NCBI RefSeq assembly: GCF_000516985.1
Contig: NW_006917094.1
Span: 2,852,001-2,916,000 of the forward strand
Reading direction: 5' to 3'
Length of the DNA: 64,000 nucleotides
Source: Pestalotiopsis fici W106-1
Taxonomy: Eukaryota; Ascomycota; Sordariomycetes; Amphisphaeriales; Sporocadaceae
How positions within the stretch are numbered: the stretch's first letter is position 1; the number at the start of each line of letters is the position of its first letter. The position numbers were made by a program, and so were the translations under genes. The notes beneath the pieces were generated by a model. The model ran no database searches, had not been told where the DNA came from, and saw only the letters and a list, made by a program, of their open reading frames with translations. Below are positions 21,569 to 33,129 of this stretch, piece by piece.

Positions 21569-23103
21569 TTTATTTACTATGTACTTGGAGTCTTGGACAG
21601 TTGACACCCAGGACTTCTTGTCTCTGATATCGATCGTTTCCCGGAATCTGGTGTATTTATTATCCAAGTACCTAGGTTATCTGCCGTAACATTGCGCTAC
21701 GTACTTGATACTATGCACCACGCTACCTGGAACTCCGCCTCGATGCTGTGGGACTGGCTGCCCCTGTCTCCAAGCAAACAAGTTCCTGATATCCATACAT
21801 CAGATATAGTACTTATCGTATTTCAAGACTGGCAGGCGGGCAGGCGGGAGGGAGGGGAGGGGAGGGGAGGGGAGGGGAGGGGAGGGGAGGGGAGGGGAGG
21901 TCCCCGGATCATGCGCAGCCGCTGCTCCAGACCATTTCCCGAAAGTGATCTATTGGATAGCGGTCGATCTTGCTCTCCAGCTCAACTGAGGCAAGATGAC
22001 GAAACGGCGAGACCTGGGTTAAAACGCATGGATTAGCAAAAGACAGTGTGGTGCTACCGCTTGTGCTAGAGTCGCAGATCTGTCGTCATTTCCCTGCGCG
22101 TGAACTGAATTGTAACTATCACGGTCAGGCTTTGCCCCCTTCTCTTTCTTTCATGCGGTGCAGAAAAGGAATCCCTGTTGTCTCGTGTCTTTATTTGGAG
22201 AGGCAAAGATGGCAATGAGAGACTACGCGGCCACTTGATGCAGACAACGATAGTGAGGCGTAAAATGTTACTCGCAACCTTGATGATAAGTTGGTAGCCA
22301 CCTTGGCATTGCACACACACTGCATATAGGCCACATGAGCTGGGTGTTCCCGAGGTGATGGGCTGGGAGGAGGGTGGTAGTCAAGTACTAGTAATAGCAG
22401 TAGTATACAGATAATACCAAGGCTTGGCTTGATGCTTGGTTACCCCCCACCCCGCAAGCACGGAATATATACACGCTTGGACCTCACTCAGTACTAGAGT
22501 AAAATACTTCACAGTCCACTAACTCCAATCCCGAGATCAAATCAATACAAAATGTGAAGGCTGGTCTCTTTTAGCTGCAGACAGACGTTCCATGGATGCA
22601 TTGAAGATCGCTCCTGGCATGATGTCGACTTGATGACTTAACGCAATGAATATGGCGCCCGGCAAGTGCAGATTACCAGTTTTCTTGTGTGGCATTGCCA
22701 GTAAACAACCACAATGAATCCATGCTTGCCACTCGTCGAAACAGGTTGTTGTTCATCATCGGACCAGCTGCAGGAACATGTTGTCTCGCATACCCTGGCC
22801 TAGTCTGGGCACCTTCTGGCCACGCATAAATGTATAGTACCTGGCCGGGTCAGGTAAGGTACGATAAAGAGGAGCAGCACTTTGACGACTGCCGAAGACT
22901 CCACGGAAAGGTAGGAAACGGAGGTATACAAAAGGCCGCTTCCTCACATTTCTTGGCTCGTCCTGACTAGTCTTGTTTCCTCATTGACCACTACGTGATC
23001 TATTTGATCTTCCAAAAAGCTCCATCCACCTATTCTACTGCATTATCACTCTCCAGACTCTTCCCTTTAGAATTTTGAAAGCCCGCAATATACACCCGTC
23101 ACC
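21569..23103. other. Intergenic, assembly gap to aspartic protease
   Basis: Contains the G-rich tract described separately. Otherwise no gene is seen. The last 150 nt are presumably promoter and 5' UTR of the protease gene. Confidence 0.5.
21830..21901 (+). repeat. (GGGGA)n tract with G-quadruplex potential
   Basis: About nine to ten GGGGA units follow GGCAGGCGGG-like units. More than four G-runs of 3-4 separated by single bases fit the G-quadruplex pattern on the plus strand. It lies about 260 nt from the assembly gap. Confidence 0.9.
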
Positions 23104-24599
23104 ATGGAGGGCATCTTCGCAGCGCAGACCAAGTTCCGCCAAAACCTGGGCCTGAAAAAGGTCAAGGCCATCCGGAACGCAAACTACAAGGCGCAGGGCA
23201 CAAAGTCCTACGTCTACCTGCTGAACCGCTTCGGCTTCCAACCCACACAGCCAGGACCTTACTTTGTCCAGAACAAAGTCGTCCAGAGAGGCCTTGCCCC
23301 GGAATCATTCCAAAAGGCTGTGGGTGGTAGACTCCGCCACCAGCGCGTGCTCGTCAAGAAGACTGGCGATGACGACCAAACTGGCGAAGTTACCGCTGAT
23401 GACCAGCAAAATGATTCAATGTATGTATACATGTTGGACTCTGGCCTTGATTCCAGACTCCCACTACCAGTCAGAAAAGTGAAATGATTGCTCACTTCAC
23501 AACAGGTACCTCTGTGAAGTTGATATCGGAACGCCAGCCCAGACAGTCAAGCTGGACTTTGACACTGGTTCAGCCGACCTTTGGGTCTTTTCCACCGAGC
23601 AGAGCAAGTCCACTCAGAAGGGCCATGCTGTCTTTGACCCAAAGAAGTCTTCCACTTGGAAGGAGCTCTCAGGCAAATCCTGGAAGATCTCTTACGGCGA
23701 CGGCTCGAGCGCCTCGGGCGACGTCGGCACTGATACCGTGTCCATTGGCGGACTCAAAGTCGAGAACCAGGCTGTCGAGCTGGCAAAGACCATGTCGGCA
23801 CAGTTCTCCCAGGGCACTGGCGATGGACTGCTGGGATTGGCTTTTGGCACCATCAACACGGTGACTTCTGGGTCTCAATCGGATCCTCAGCCCACTCCTG
23901 TTGAGAATATGATCACACAACAGGACATCCCCAAGGAGTCCGAACTCTTTACCTCGGCATTTTACAGCGAGCGCGATCAAAACAAGGAGTCCTTCTACAC
24001 TTTTGGCTACATTGACCAGGACCTCATCACCGCTTCTGGCGAGGAGATCCATTGGACCGACATTGACAACTCTCAGGGATTCTGGCAATTCCCCTCGGCC
24101 TCATACTCCATCAATGGCAAGTCCACCACTGTCTCGGGCAACACTGCCATCGCCGACACTGGCACCACTCTGGCTCTCGTCTCCGACGATGTTTGCACGG
24201 CCCTGTACAAGCAAATCAAGGGTGCCAAGTACGACTCGCAGCAGCAGGGCTGGACCATCCCCACCAGCGTCAAGGCCGCCGACCTCCCCGACTTCAGTGT
24301 GGCCGTGGGCGACAAGGAGTTTGTCATTCAGAAGGAGGACCTCGTCTTTGCGCCCATTGACGAAAACACATGGTACGGTGGTGTACAGTCCCGCGGTGAT
24401 CTCGACTTTGATATCCTTGGTGACAGCTTCTTGAAGAGCGTATACGCTGTAAGTGACAATACCCTCCTGGCAACTACCACCTTCTTTTCAATACGCTAAT
24501 AAATTGTTGTAGATCTGGGATCAGGGCAACAAGCGTTTTGGTGTTGTGCCAAAGATTGAGGATACTCAGAATCTGACGCCTCCGACCACGTCTTCCTAA
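23104..24599 (+). CDS. Pepsin-family (A1) aspartic protease without obvious signal peptide
   Basis: Exons 23104..23420, 23506..24448 and 24513..24599 (introns 85 and 64 nt); 448 aa. Both active-site loops of family A1 are present: DFDTGSADLW (Asp near residue 125) and IADTGTTLAL (Asp near 323), with the flap region ISYGDGSSASG and the hydrophobic-hydrophobic-G FDILGDSFLKSVYA before the last exon. Residues 1-105 look like a propeptide (MEGIFAAQTKFRQN, later Asp/Gln-rich). They have no hydrophobic signal core, unlike secreted aspergillopepsins, so the enzyme may be intracellular or leave by another route. The ATG context (CACCATGG) is strong. An unseen upstream exon encoding a signal peptide remains possible. 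Substrate is not predictable. Confidence 0.93.
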
Positions 24600-25429
24600 G
24601 CCTTTATACTTCACTCCCGTAGGAGCACCCTTATGTTCCATGGACTAAAGGAGCACATGAGACCCCGTCAGCGATTTGTTGGTCTGCTTGGTTTAGTTTC
24701 TCTAATTAGGAATGATTAGTATACATATCAGTTTAATACATTTCACGCTTCCTTTATTAGAACAGGCATGAATTCATGATGAACGAGTAATACATGACAC
24801 ACTGAATTGTGTTATCGAGGGCGCAATGAAAATAGGAACAAATCACCTCAAATACATGCAGTATCCCGGGTGTCGATCTCCCTTCGGCAAACCCCCCAGA
24901 CCGATCGCCATATCGGTCGGCTAGGTAAGCCTCTTACTCCCGGCTCGAGCCGAGCATGTGACGGACATGGACTTTGTTTCCGATTGGCTCGAGATACAAC
25001 TGTAAGAAAAGGGCATGGATTTTGTCCATTTTCCCTCTTCTTTGTTTTCAGAGACGCAGTGCAAGCACCTAAAAGATTGCGGCGAGACCAGATTCATAGT
25101 AAAGAGCGCCAGGGGCACATCCTCCGAACCAGGTTATATATGACGTAATTGTACCTGGGCAGTCATGAGCCTCTGGAGTGTATCATATGGTGCGAATTGA
25201 TGACATGCACGCCTTGTGTAAGATTGCTGACAAGTAACAAGCGTTTCTTCGATTTGGTTTACTTGGATAGCTTTTCTGCATTGAACTCTCATGATATTTG
25301 GCGTTGATGATAAAAGTCACGGAGCGTAGAGAGAAAACAACGCCATGCCTGGAAAAGTAAACACTGCCACTACCAACGGCAGTACACACCCTCATATTGT
25401 TATCTCGATCGAGACAGTTCCTGTCACTG
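24600..25429. other. Intergenic, protease to caleosin pseudogene
   Basis: No gene seen. One short plus-strand open frame at 24807-25148 has no recognisable content. Confidence 0.6.
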
Positions 25430-26175
25430 AACAATGTCACTATCCGCGATCTTCAGGATAAAGGCGGCATCACCTGGCCCCGAGATACCTTTGTCGGGTG
25501 TCACAAAGCTCTGCTTTGGGGCCCTGCTATCCTTGGTGGCCGTGGTCATCATCCGCGCCAACTTTTGCCTACCCGACAGTGTTTGGGTGGCTGCCGGACC
25601 TCCCTTTTTCTCGTGTCTTTCTCGGACGCGTGCACAGGGACAAGCACGGTTAGTGATAGCGGCACCTATGATACCGAAGGCCGATTTGTATATTGCCCCA
25701 AAAGTTTGAGGACATTTTTGCCAAGTATGCCGAGGGTCGGGGTTACAGGACCCTGGGTGATGTGGCCCGGTTGCACACGGGACAGCGGCTTATCAGTGAG
25801 TCTTTTTTCTTTTGTATATACTTGCTACTTGGGATGAATTAAAGGCGGAGGATGTTGCTTCCAAAGAGGAGCGAGCCCAGACAAAAAGATTCGAGGCTTA
25901 TACAAACATATTTCGGTCGAAGCGTTGGCCGACACTTATGCTGTTGGCTGGGGAGGCAACATCTTTGAATATGAGTATTCCCTTGCGTATTGACTTGATG
26001 TGCTTCAGAAAAGGTTGGCGTTGAGTTGGGAGGATCAGGGCTGGCTACATACTTGATGTTGTGGCCCAAAGACGGCAGGATGATGAAGGAGGATGACATG
26101 AGGCGCATTTATGATGGCAGTATCTTTTGCATAGTTGCTGAGAAACATACCGCAAAGGGGCCGAAACATGCTTGA
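25430..26175 (+). pseudogene. Broken caleosin (peroxygenase) gene
   Basis: Caleosin-like segments appear in order but in different frames. GGITWPRDTFVG (frame 2, from about 25457) is the region after the EF-hand. FGALLSLVAVVIIRANF (frame 3, about 25515-25565) is the membrane segment. FAYPTVFGWLPDLPF and GRVHRDKHG (frame 1, about 25564-25650) follow, then SDSGTYDTEGRF (frame 2) and KFEDIFAKYAEGRGY to HTGQRLIS (frame 1, 25702 on). After about 210 nt come LATYLMLWPKDGRMMKED and RRIYDGSIF, ending at TGA 26173-26175. At least four frame changes cannot be small introns. The stretch 25797-26010 may be an intron or inserted DNA. The Ca-binding loop is degraded. Intact caleosins bind calcium and haem, sit on lipid droplets and oxidise fatty acids; this copy cannot. 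Assembly indels are the alternative, but neighbouring genes are clean. Confidence 0.82.
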
Positions 26176-26540
26176 GGGTCACGATAATATGATGGATATC
26201 CGCTATCCTGATATTTGTACCTTGAAGCCGTTTGTAAAGGCTTGGTGATTTTGGTGCTCGTATTTCTGAAACTTACTACTATATTAATACAGATGGCGTC
26301 ATGTGTTCATTCAAGGTCAGTTTGTCAAATAGCTTTACTTGAAGAGTATCAAAATTATTTTTTTAGAATAGTTGGCGGCCATGTGGTTCAAGCAGAATGG
26401 TTGGGAATGGAAGTCCTATAACGCCATATGTTGCATATACTGTTCTCCAGCCGCATCAACAAGTAATCGGGGAGCATCCTCTGATGCAAGTGTCTCCAAA
26501 TCAGTGTCAAATGCTTCTAATGCTCGTTTACGCTTGACTT
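26176..26540. other. Intergenic, pseudogene to ABZ2-like gene
   Basis: 365 nt of flanking DNA. Nothing recognised. Confidence 0.6.
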
Positions 26541-27445
26541 TCAAAGCTTGATCCTGCCAAAGATGAAGCCTCGCACACCATTACTGATCCAGCACTCTTC
26601 GCCATCGCAGAGGCTGTCAGCAAGAACAACCTCCTCGACGGCAAGTCCTCTGGGTTTCCTGTCAGTTCGGGTGTTGCGCCGAGAATGAAAAGCACAATGA
26701 CAATGTTATAATGTGGTCCGGTCAGTGACACTCACCTTTCCAAAGCCCATCTTCTCGTAGTACCGTCATTCCCGCCACTTCCCATGCCCTCTTGGAAGAT
26801 ATGGGATACGGGTGGCGTGACCCATCTACCATTGCGCCAGAGGAACGGAGTCGTGATGCTTCCTTCCATGATTGAGCTGTCCCTTGGGTTGACAAGTAGA
26901 ACCTCCTTGGCATCGGCCGGGCTCAGGGAATACCGTTTCCTCGCATCGTCGTACATTTGCCTCTTGGTGGTCTTGTAATGTGTAAATTCGGTCTGGGAGG
27001 TAGACGCACTATCCACGTATACCTCAAACTCGGGCTGCCTCTGCGGTGCATTTGCCGCAACCTCTTCTTCCCTAGGCGCAGGAAGGTGAGCAGGAAAAAG
27101 ATTCTGTAGTCCAGTCTGCGAGGCCGGACCGGACTCGTAGCCCAGTTTGCCGTCCTTGCCTATTGTGATCTTTACGCGGTGAACGGCTGACCCTGCAGAC
27201 GTGGCCACGGGCTCCAAAAAGTCATTGAGCCTTTTCAAGCCCTCGGGACCAGCGAGCTGGGCGACAGCAGAGCCCCAGCCAAAGTGCACCGCCGCTTTCA
27301 GCATGCGGTCCCGGTGGTAATCCAGCATGTACCATGGGGACGAGACTGCGCGGTTCCATTCCGTGGTGTTGAGATGTTGCTGCTTTGGTGTATCAAGCAG
27401 AATGGGATCATAGCGGATCGATGTGAACAGCCGAAACTCATCCAT
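26541..27445 (-). CDS. ABZ2: Class IV aminotransferase-fold protein, likely aminodeoxychorismate lyase
   Basis: Exon 1 is 26736..27445 and exon 2 is 26541..26658, with a 77-nt intron; 275 aa. The junction rebuilds RRWALE-RKPRGLAVEE followed by ECWISNGVRGFIFGRIKL, the conserved end of this fungal family. HYKTTKRQMYDDARKR holds the lysine expected to bind PLP, and VNPRDSSIMEGSITTPF is the class IV cofactor-binding segment. ADC lyase turns 4-amino-4-deoxychorismate into p-aminobenzoate and pyruvate for folate synthesis. The N-terminal half is more variable, as in yeast Abz2. Branched-chain or D-amino acid transaminases of the same fold are alternatives, but the short length and the N-terminal FRLFTSIRYDP favour the Abz2-like group. 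Confidence 0.82.
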
Positions 27446-28658
27446 GGTTTTCTTGTTATATTTGCGAGTAAGATTTGGTCATTATTTGCAAACAGTCCAT
27501 ATGTTCTGAAGGGTATCAGCGAGACGGCATCTCACTTGCATCAAGTCACCTTGGAACCTTTTCATGCAGGTCATGGTAGAAACAGACGGCTTCTGAGCTC
27601 TGGGCCTTTACATGGTCCACTAACAGCGGGAAAGCGGATAGCGGATACGTACAATTGTAGATATCACTCACCATACATTAATGATAGTATATACATATGC
27701 AACAAAAATTTCAACACAATGAGTGGCATTTTTGTATCCTTTACATTTCAAGGACAGCCAGTGACTGCATACGTTTGCGTATGAGTCGGATTGAAAGGGC
27801 AATTGAAGTTGTTGTATTGATTTGAGGACAGCTGATAAATCGCTTGCTGGGAGTCTGCCAGGGCAATGAGAGGCCTTCTGGTAGTCGGACTCACAAGCAG
27901 TGCACAGTGAGTACATAATGGTCCGACTTTTAGAGTAATCGTCTTACACTACTACAGACTGCGTCTCGGAAGCCCCTCTAAAGCACGTGTGAAATATTAC
28001 TTCTGTTGAAAAATAATAACAAAAAACGCCCTGAATTGTCTTAGACTCAAGGCGAATCATTAGTGACTGTTGTTACACTACACACAGAGAGGTCATCGCA
28101 AAATCTGCTTGTGGTTTTGGGGTACCATGTACGGAAACATAGCGGACCTATAGTGACGTCGCCGGGTCTCCAGTACTTTGCGTGACGTGTTGATCACTAA
28201 AACGATAAGGGAGAAAAAAAAAAGAGCGCCAATTGATTAGCTTGTCAGCTCTTAACAGCTATTGGAACTACCTACTACCTTAGCTGGCTTGAGTAAATAT
28301 GTCATCTGGCCCGTGCTTAACCAGGACCCCCATTGATTTACCTAAGGTATCAATCGAATGCTACCGAATTGAACGTCGCGCTAGCCCGGTAGGTAGGTCA
28401 GAAATTTAGAAGTTTTCGCGTAGCCGGTCGAGCTCCTGCTGCATCATCGAGCCACTCACTGCAACTCACTCACACCTCACTCCCATTCAGAGGAAGGATC
28501 AGGAGTTGTTGGACAATTCTCCCGCTTGTTATTCCTTATCGCCTTCTGTAATCTTGTCGCTCGCCCTCGACTCTACATCTACTCCTCCCCGTCCAGACTG
28601 TCGATAATCCCATCGTCTACTTCCACCTCAGTCTCCCAACCCGCAAATCCCGATCAAA
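27446..28658. other. Intergenic between divergent ABZ2-like gene and TOM70
   Basis: About 1.2 kb shared upstream region of two divergent genes. No gene recognised. ACCTAAGGTA and GGTAGGTAGGT motifs lie near 28264-28395, and a pyrimidine-rich 5' leader precedes TOM70. Confidence 0.55.
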
Positions 28659-30780
28659 ATGTCAGGTGCTTCCGCCGCCCCGGCACCCATGCCTCCGGGC
28701 AGACCCATCGCAGTTCCCGTAGAGTCTTCCACATGGGATCGCATCACCAACTGGGCCGCCGAGAACAAGGCCCTCGTCTACACCATTGCTGGTGTTACCC
28801 TCGTAGCCACTGGTGCCGGTGTTGTATACTACCTCAACAGCGATTCCGTACGTACAATCTGCCGCCGCGCCCCCCCACGCAGAGGAAGGGGGGAAAAAAA
28901 AACACATCTGCCCAACCCAATGCTACTCGAACCGCCCCCATCTATAAACTACGTATCTAACAGTAAAACCAATCCAGAAGCCCAAGACCACACAACCAAA
29001 GATCAGCAAGAAGGAGAAGAGGAAACGGAAAGAGGCCGAGCGCCAGGCAGAGGCCCAAAAGGCCGCTGAGGCTGCTCCCGAGAAGCCCAAGGCCGCAGTC
29101 GTGGAATCCGCCGACGAGCTGCCCGAAATCACCGCAGAACTCGCCGCGACTCTCTCCGATGAGAAGCGCAAGGAGTACGCATTACAGCTCAAGAATGCCG
29201 GCAACCAGGCCTACGGTAGCAAGGACTACAACAAGGCCATCGGCCTCTACTCTCAGGCTATTCTGTGCAAGCCTGACCCCATCTTCTACTCCAACCGTGC
29301 TGCTTGCTACAATGCCTTGAGCGTCTGGGATAACGTCGTTGAGGACACCACTGCCGCCATTAACCTTGACCCCACCTACGTCAAGGCTCTGAACCGACGC
29401 GCCAATGCTTACGAGCACCTCGAACAGTACAGCGAGGCTCTCCTGGACTTCACTGCTAGCTGCATCATCGATGAGTTCAAGAACGAGTCCAGCGCTAACT
29501 CCGTTGAGCGACTCTTGAAGAAGGTCGCCGAGGTCAAGGCCGACGATATCATCAAGTCCAAGAACCCCAACAAGCTTCCTAGCCCGACCTTTGTCGCCAA
29601 CTACATCCAGAGCTTCCGCGCCAAGGACCGCCCTGCTGGTTTGGAAGACTCCAACGAGCTGGACCTGAACACCGGAAAGGGACAGCTCCAGGCGGGTCTG
29701 AGAGCAATGGAGCGCAAGACGCACGAGGGTTACGAGGAGGCTGCCACTGCCTTTGAGAAGGCATTGGAGCTGGGCGACCTCGGCGAGTTCGAGGCTCTCG
29801 CCTACAACATGCGCGGTACCTTTAGATGCCTCAAGGGCAACCAGGAGCAGGCACTGGCCGATATGGATAAGAGCATTGAGATTGACCCGTCGTTGACTCA
29901 GAGTTACGTCAAACGTGCAAGCATGCGCCTTGAGAGAGGTAAGACTTTATCCCGCCTAGAACCCATCATTCACCGTGGCATTGCAAGTAGTTACTGACAA
30001 TACTATCCAGGCGAGCGGGCTGAGGCTGCTGACGATCTTGAGAAGGCCGTTCAACAGAACGACCAGGATCCCGATATCTACTACCACCGCGCGCAACTGC
30101 ACTTTATCCACGGCGAGTTCCAAGAGGCCGCCAAGGATTACCAAAAGTCCATCGATCTCGATACCACCTTCATCTTCTCTCACATTCAGCTTGGTGTCAC
30201 CCAGTACAAGATGGGCTCGATAGCGTCCTCCATGGCCACCTTCAGAAGGTGTGTCAAGAACTTTGACAAGGTGCCGGATGTCTACAACTACTACGGTGAG
30301 CTGCTGCTCGACCAGGGCAAGTTCGAGGAGGCTATCCAGAAGTTTGATACCGCTATGGAGATGGAGAAGCAAACCAAGCCTATGGCCATGAACGTGCTGC
30401 CTCTCATCAACAAGGCTCTCGCTCTGTTCCAACAGAAGCAAGAGTTTACCGAGGCTGAGAAGCTGTGCGAAAAGGCCTTGATTAGTAAGTTGCACATCAC
30501 GCTATGCCACGATATGACAAACGTTGACCATATTCTAGTTGATCCCGAGTGCGATATTGCTGTTGCCACCATGGCTCAGCTCCTTTTGCAACAAGGAAAG
30601 GTCATTGACGCCCTGAAGTACTTTGAGCGTGCTGCCGAGCTGGCCAGAACACCCGGAGAGATTGTCAATGCCTTGTCCTATGCCGAGGCTACACGTACGC
30701 AACTCCAAGTCCAAGAGAAGTATCCCCAGCTGGCTGCCAAGCTGTCTGCCGGTATGGGAGGTGGTTTCCCTGGTCGATAG
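28659..30780 (+). CDS. TOM70: TOM70 mitochondrial import receptor
   Basis: Four exons, 28659..28847, 28978..29938, 30011..30484 and 30539..30780; 621 aa. The N terminus carries one membrane anchor (about residues 38-60, [21 protein letters not shown]), then a highly charged Lys/Glu linker and a long array of TPR repeats (first at [20 protein letters not shown], others at [35 protein letters not shown] and [18 protein letters not shown]). Tom70 sits in the outer mitochondrial membrane and takes Hsp70/Hsp90-bound carrier precursors for the TOM complex. The first TPRs would form the chaperone clamp. Length matches the family. Introns are GT-AG and the protein is continuous across all three junctions. 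Confidence 0.96.
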
Positions 30781-31717
30781 AGGAAACCTGTCAGTTAAAG
30801 GCCATGGGGTGTGATATACATTTGACCACTACCCTTCCCTAACGCGGGTTGTATTTTGATATTGGACAAGTCTCGTGCAGATCTTGTCGTGTAAAATGGT
30901 GTGTGGTGAGGGTTTTGGATCGTCGCCCAGGTCGAAACCTAAAATGCAGGACATTCTAGAGCGATTGGGGGTTGTAGCAAGGTTGGAATGTGCCTCATGC
31001 TGCAAGGCCCTCGAGGTGGTTCTGCGAATCTAGTTGCCAAGCTTGTAGGATGGGTTAATGTGCTGTGCATTCTGGGAGCTGTTGTACTGTACCGGCGTTG
31101 GCCTGACTGACTACTGCACTGCGGCTGGGACTCTGCAAAACGAAAAAAATTGGGTCCTCGATTGTACACTTTTTTGATACAGACGTAATATACTCCTCCT
31201 CCTTCTTCAGTCAGTAGCCAAATTTGTTACGTAAATATAGTCCCCGAACGTCTTTACCGATATAAGCACATATAAATGCCCGCAGGTGCTTTTATATATA
31301 TATAACCATACTATCATGTTTCACCACATTTCAAGGCTGTCACGAATTCATCCCAGCCCCAAGGCTTACATGGCCAACACACCCAATAGAGTTTCGCCCA
31401 GGGGAGCACAAGTGTGTCCATTTCATCCATACATGGATCAGCAACAAATATTGGCCAAGTTGCAAATTTGAATCAGATCGTTTCCTTCTTATTTACCGAC
31501 TACGAAATAATGCTTTGAAGAGGTATCATCATCCATCGCTCTTTTGTTGGCCAAAAATAAACAGCAGTATAACAGAAAATGCAATAAGGGCCAATGTTGG
31601 CGTCTTTGTGTGCATATAGATCACACCTTTTTTTTTTCTCCCTCCAGGGTGAAAACTTTTACGTCTCTTTAGATTCCGTCTCGAGTTTCAGCGTTGAATC
31701 AACTCTGGGAGTGGCTT
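30781..31717. other. Intergenic, convergent 3' ends of TOM70 and PRXL2-like gene
   Basis: No gene seen. AT-rich 3' flanks of two convergent genes, with a TA repeat near 31293-31304. Confidence 0.6.
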
Positions 31718-33129
31718 TCACTTCTCAACCTCGTCCACAGGCGGCGGGTGTGGTCTTTGCCAGGCCTTGGCATCCAAACTCATGCGGCTCATGCGACTGG
31801 CCATGCTCGAGCCGGTGCCCTTGCGTGTCCGCGAGGCCTTGGCCCAGCGGTCGCCGTGCTTGCCCGACTTTTGCGAGCCGGCGGCATTGTCGAGCGAGGG
31901 GGGTCGGTTTTGAACCTCCTCCTCCTCGAGGCCTAGCACGTCCATGAGCTCGGGGATCTCGACGTGGTCGCGCGTGTTGCGCATGCGGTGGCACCAGGTA
32001 ATGGTCTTGTCCTCGCTGGGCTCGTCGTGGTGACCGTTGGCGGGACAGTCCTCTTCGTGGAGCAGGCCGCTGTGATCGTGGGCGGCCGCGGCAGCCGTCG
32101 TGGTAACGGGATGGTCGTGCGGCGTGGCGATTGGGCTCTCGACGTCCCGCGACGTGGGTTCAAACAGAAACTCGCCGCCGACCTGCTTCTGGTCGCCCAT
32201 TTGCAATATGAGGCCGCTCTTGACCTGCTTGAGGGCCTGGGTGATGCCCGAGACCACCGTCTGCGCCATGCTGCGGTTCTGCATGTAGGCGGGGCGGTCG
32301 CCCGCCGACAGGGTCCGGATCATGCCCAACTCGCGGTACAGGTGCTGTGTGTTGTCGGCGTAGACGGGGTACGGACACCCCGTCTCGCGCAGGTAGGCCG
32401 AGATGAGCTTGGGCGAGCCGCAGCCGATGACGGCGATCGAGGTCGACACGGGCAGCTGGAGGAGCCGCTCCGGCGGTATGGCGGCTGAGAGCTGGCGCAG
32501 GTATTCTTGGCAGTTCTACAGCAATGTGAGTAAAAGTATTCTCTTGAAAGAGAGGAGAGAGATAGGGGGGAAGAAAAGATCAGAAATCCGAGAAACTCGA
32601 GGCCACTTACACCACAGAAAAAGTGTCGAATAAAGATGATCAAGACCCGGCGCGCCACATTGGGACCCGTGTACAAGCTCTTGAACGGGCGCGACTTGCC
32701 GCTCTCATCAAGGACGGTGTACTGCTCGAGCTTGCGCAGCGTCTCCGGGGTAGGCAGACTATTGTTGGTCTGCACGTCGCCGTGAAAGTCCAGCGGGTTG
32801 GTATCGTCCTGAGAGGGGATAGCCCCTTCAGCAGTGGCGTCGCCGAGGCCCTTGACGCTCTGAATGTCGACGGGAGACGAGGACATGGCGCCCGTTATGG
32901 GGGACTTTGTCGTCGTTGTGGGTGATCCATGATTCGATGCTGGCGTCTGGGCGGTTGCCGATGCAGCTGCGGTATCTATCCTCGTCGGCTGCTGCTGTTG
33001 TGATTGTCCTTTTGGTGCTTCCGTCTGTTGAGCAGGAGTTGCACCTGCAATCGTAGTAGTATCATGCTCCGTCATCGGGGCTGCTTCCCCTGGAACCGAT
33101 GTGGCGGGGGACGGATCTACTGTAGCCAT
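31718..33129 (-). CDS. AhpC/TSA-type thioredoxin-fold protein (PRXL2-like)
   Basis: Exon 1 is 32611..33129 and exon 2 is 31718..32515, with a 95-nt intron; 438 aa. Residues 1-125 are low-complexity (Gln, Thr, Ala, Ser). The thioredoxin-like domain runs from about 130 to 290. VLIIFIRHFFCG-NCQEYL carries a CxxC pair (Cys172, Cys175) at the end of the first beta strand, followed by IAVIGCGSPKLISAYL and YPVYADNTQHLYRELGM. This is the pattern of the AhpC/TSA antioxidant/PRXL2 family. The last 150 residues are polar, with His-rich and acidic stretches and basic Arg/Ser-rich segments. The intron splits the CxxC codons exactly between Gly173 and Asn174. A redox role is inferred; many family members in fungi are uncharacterised. 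Confidence 0.85.

Noticed and set aside
31964..32488. 174-codon plus-strand open frame
   Set aside because: Antisense of the PRXL2-like second exon.
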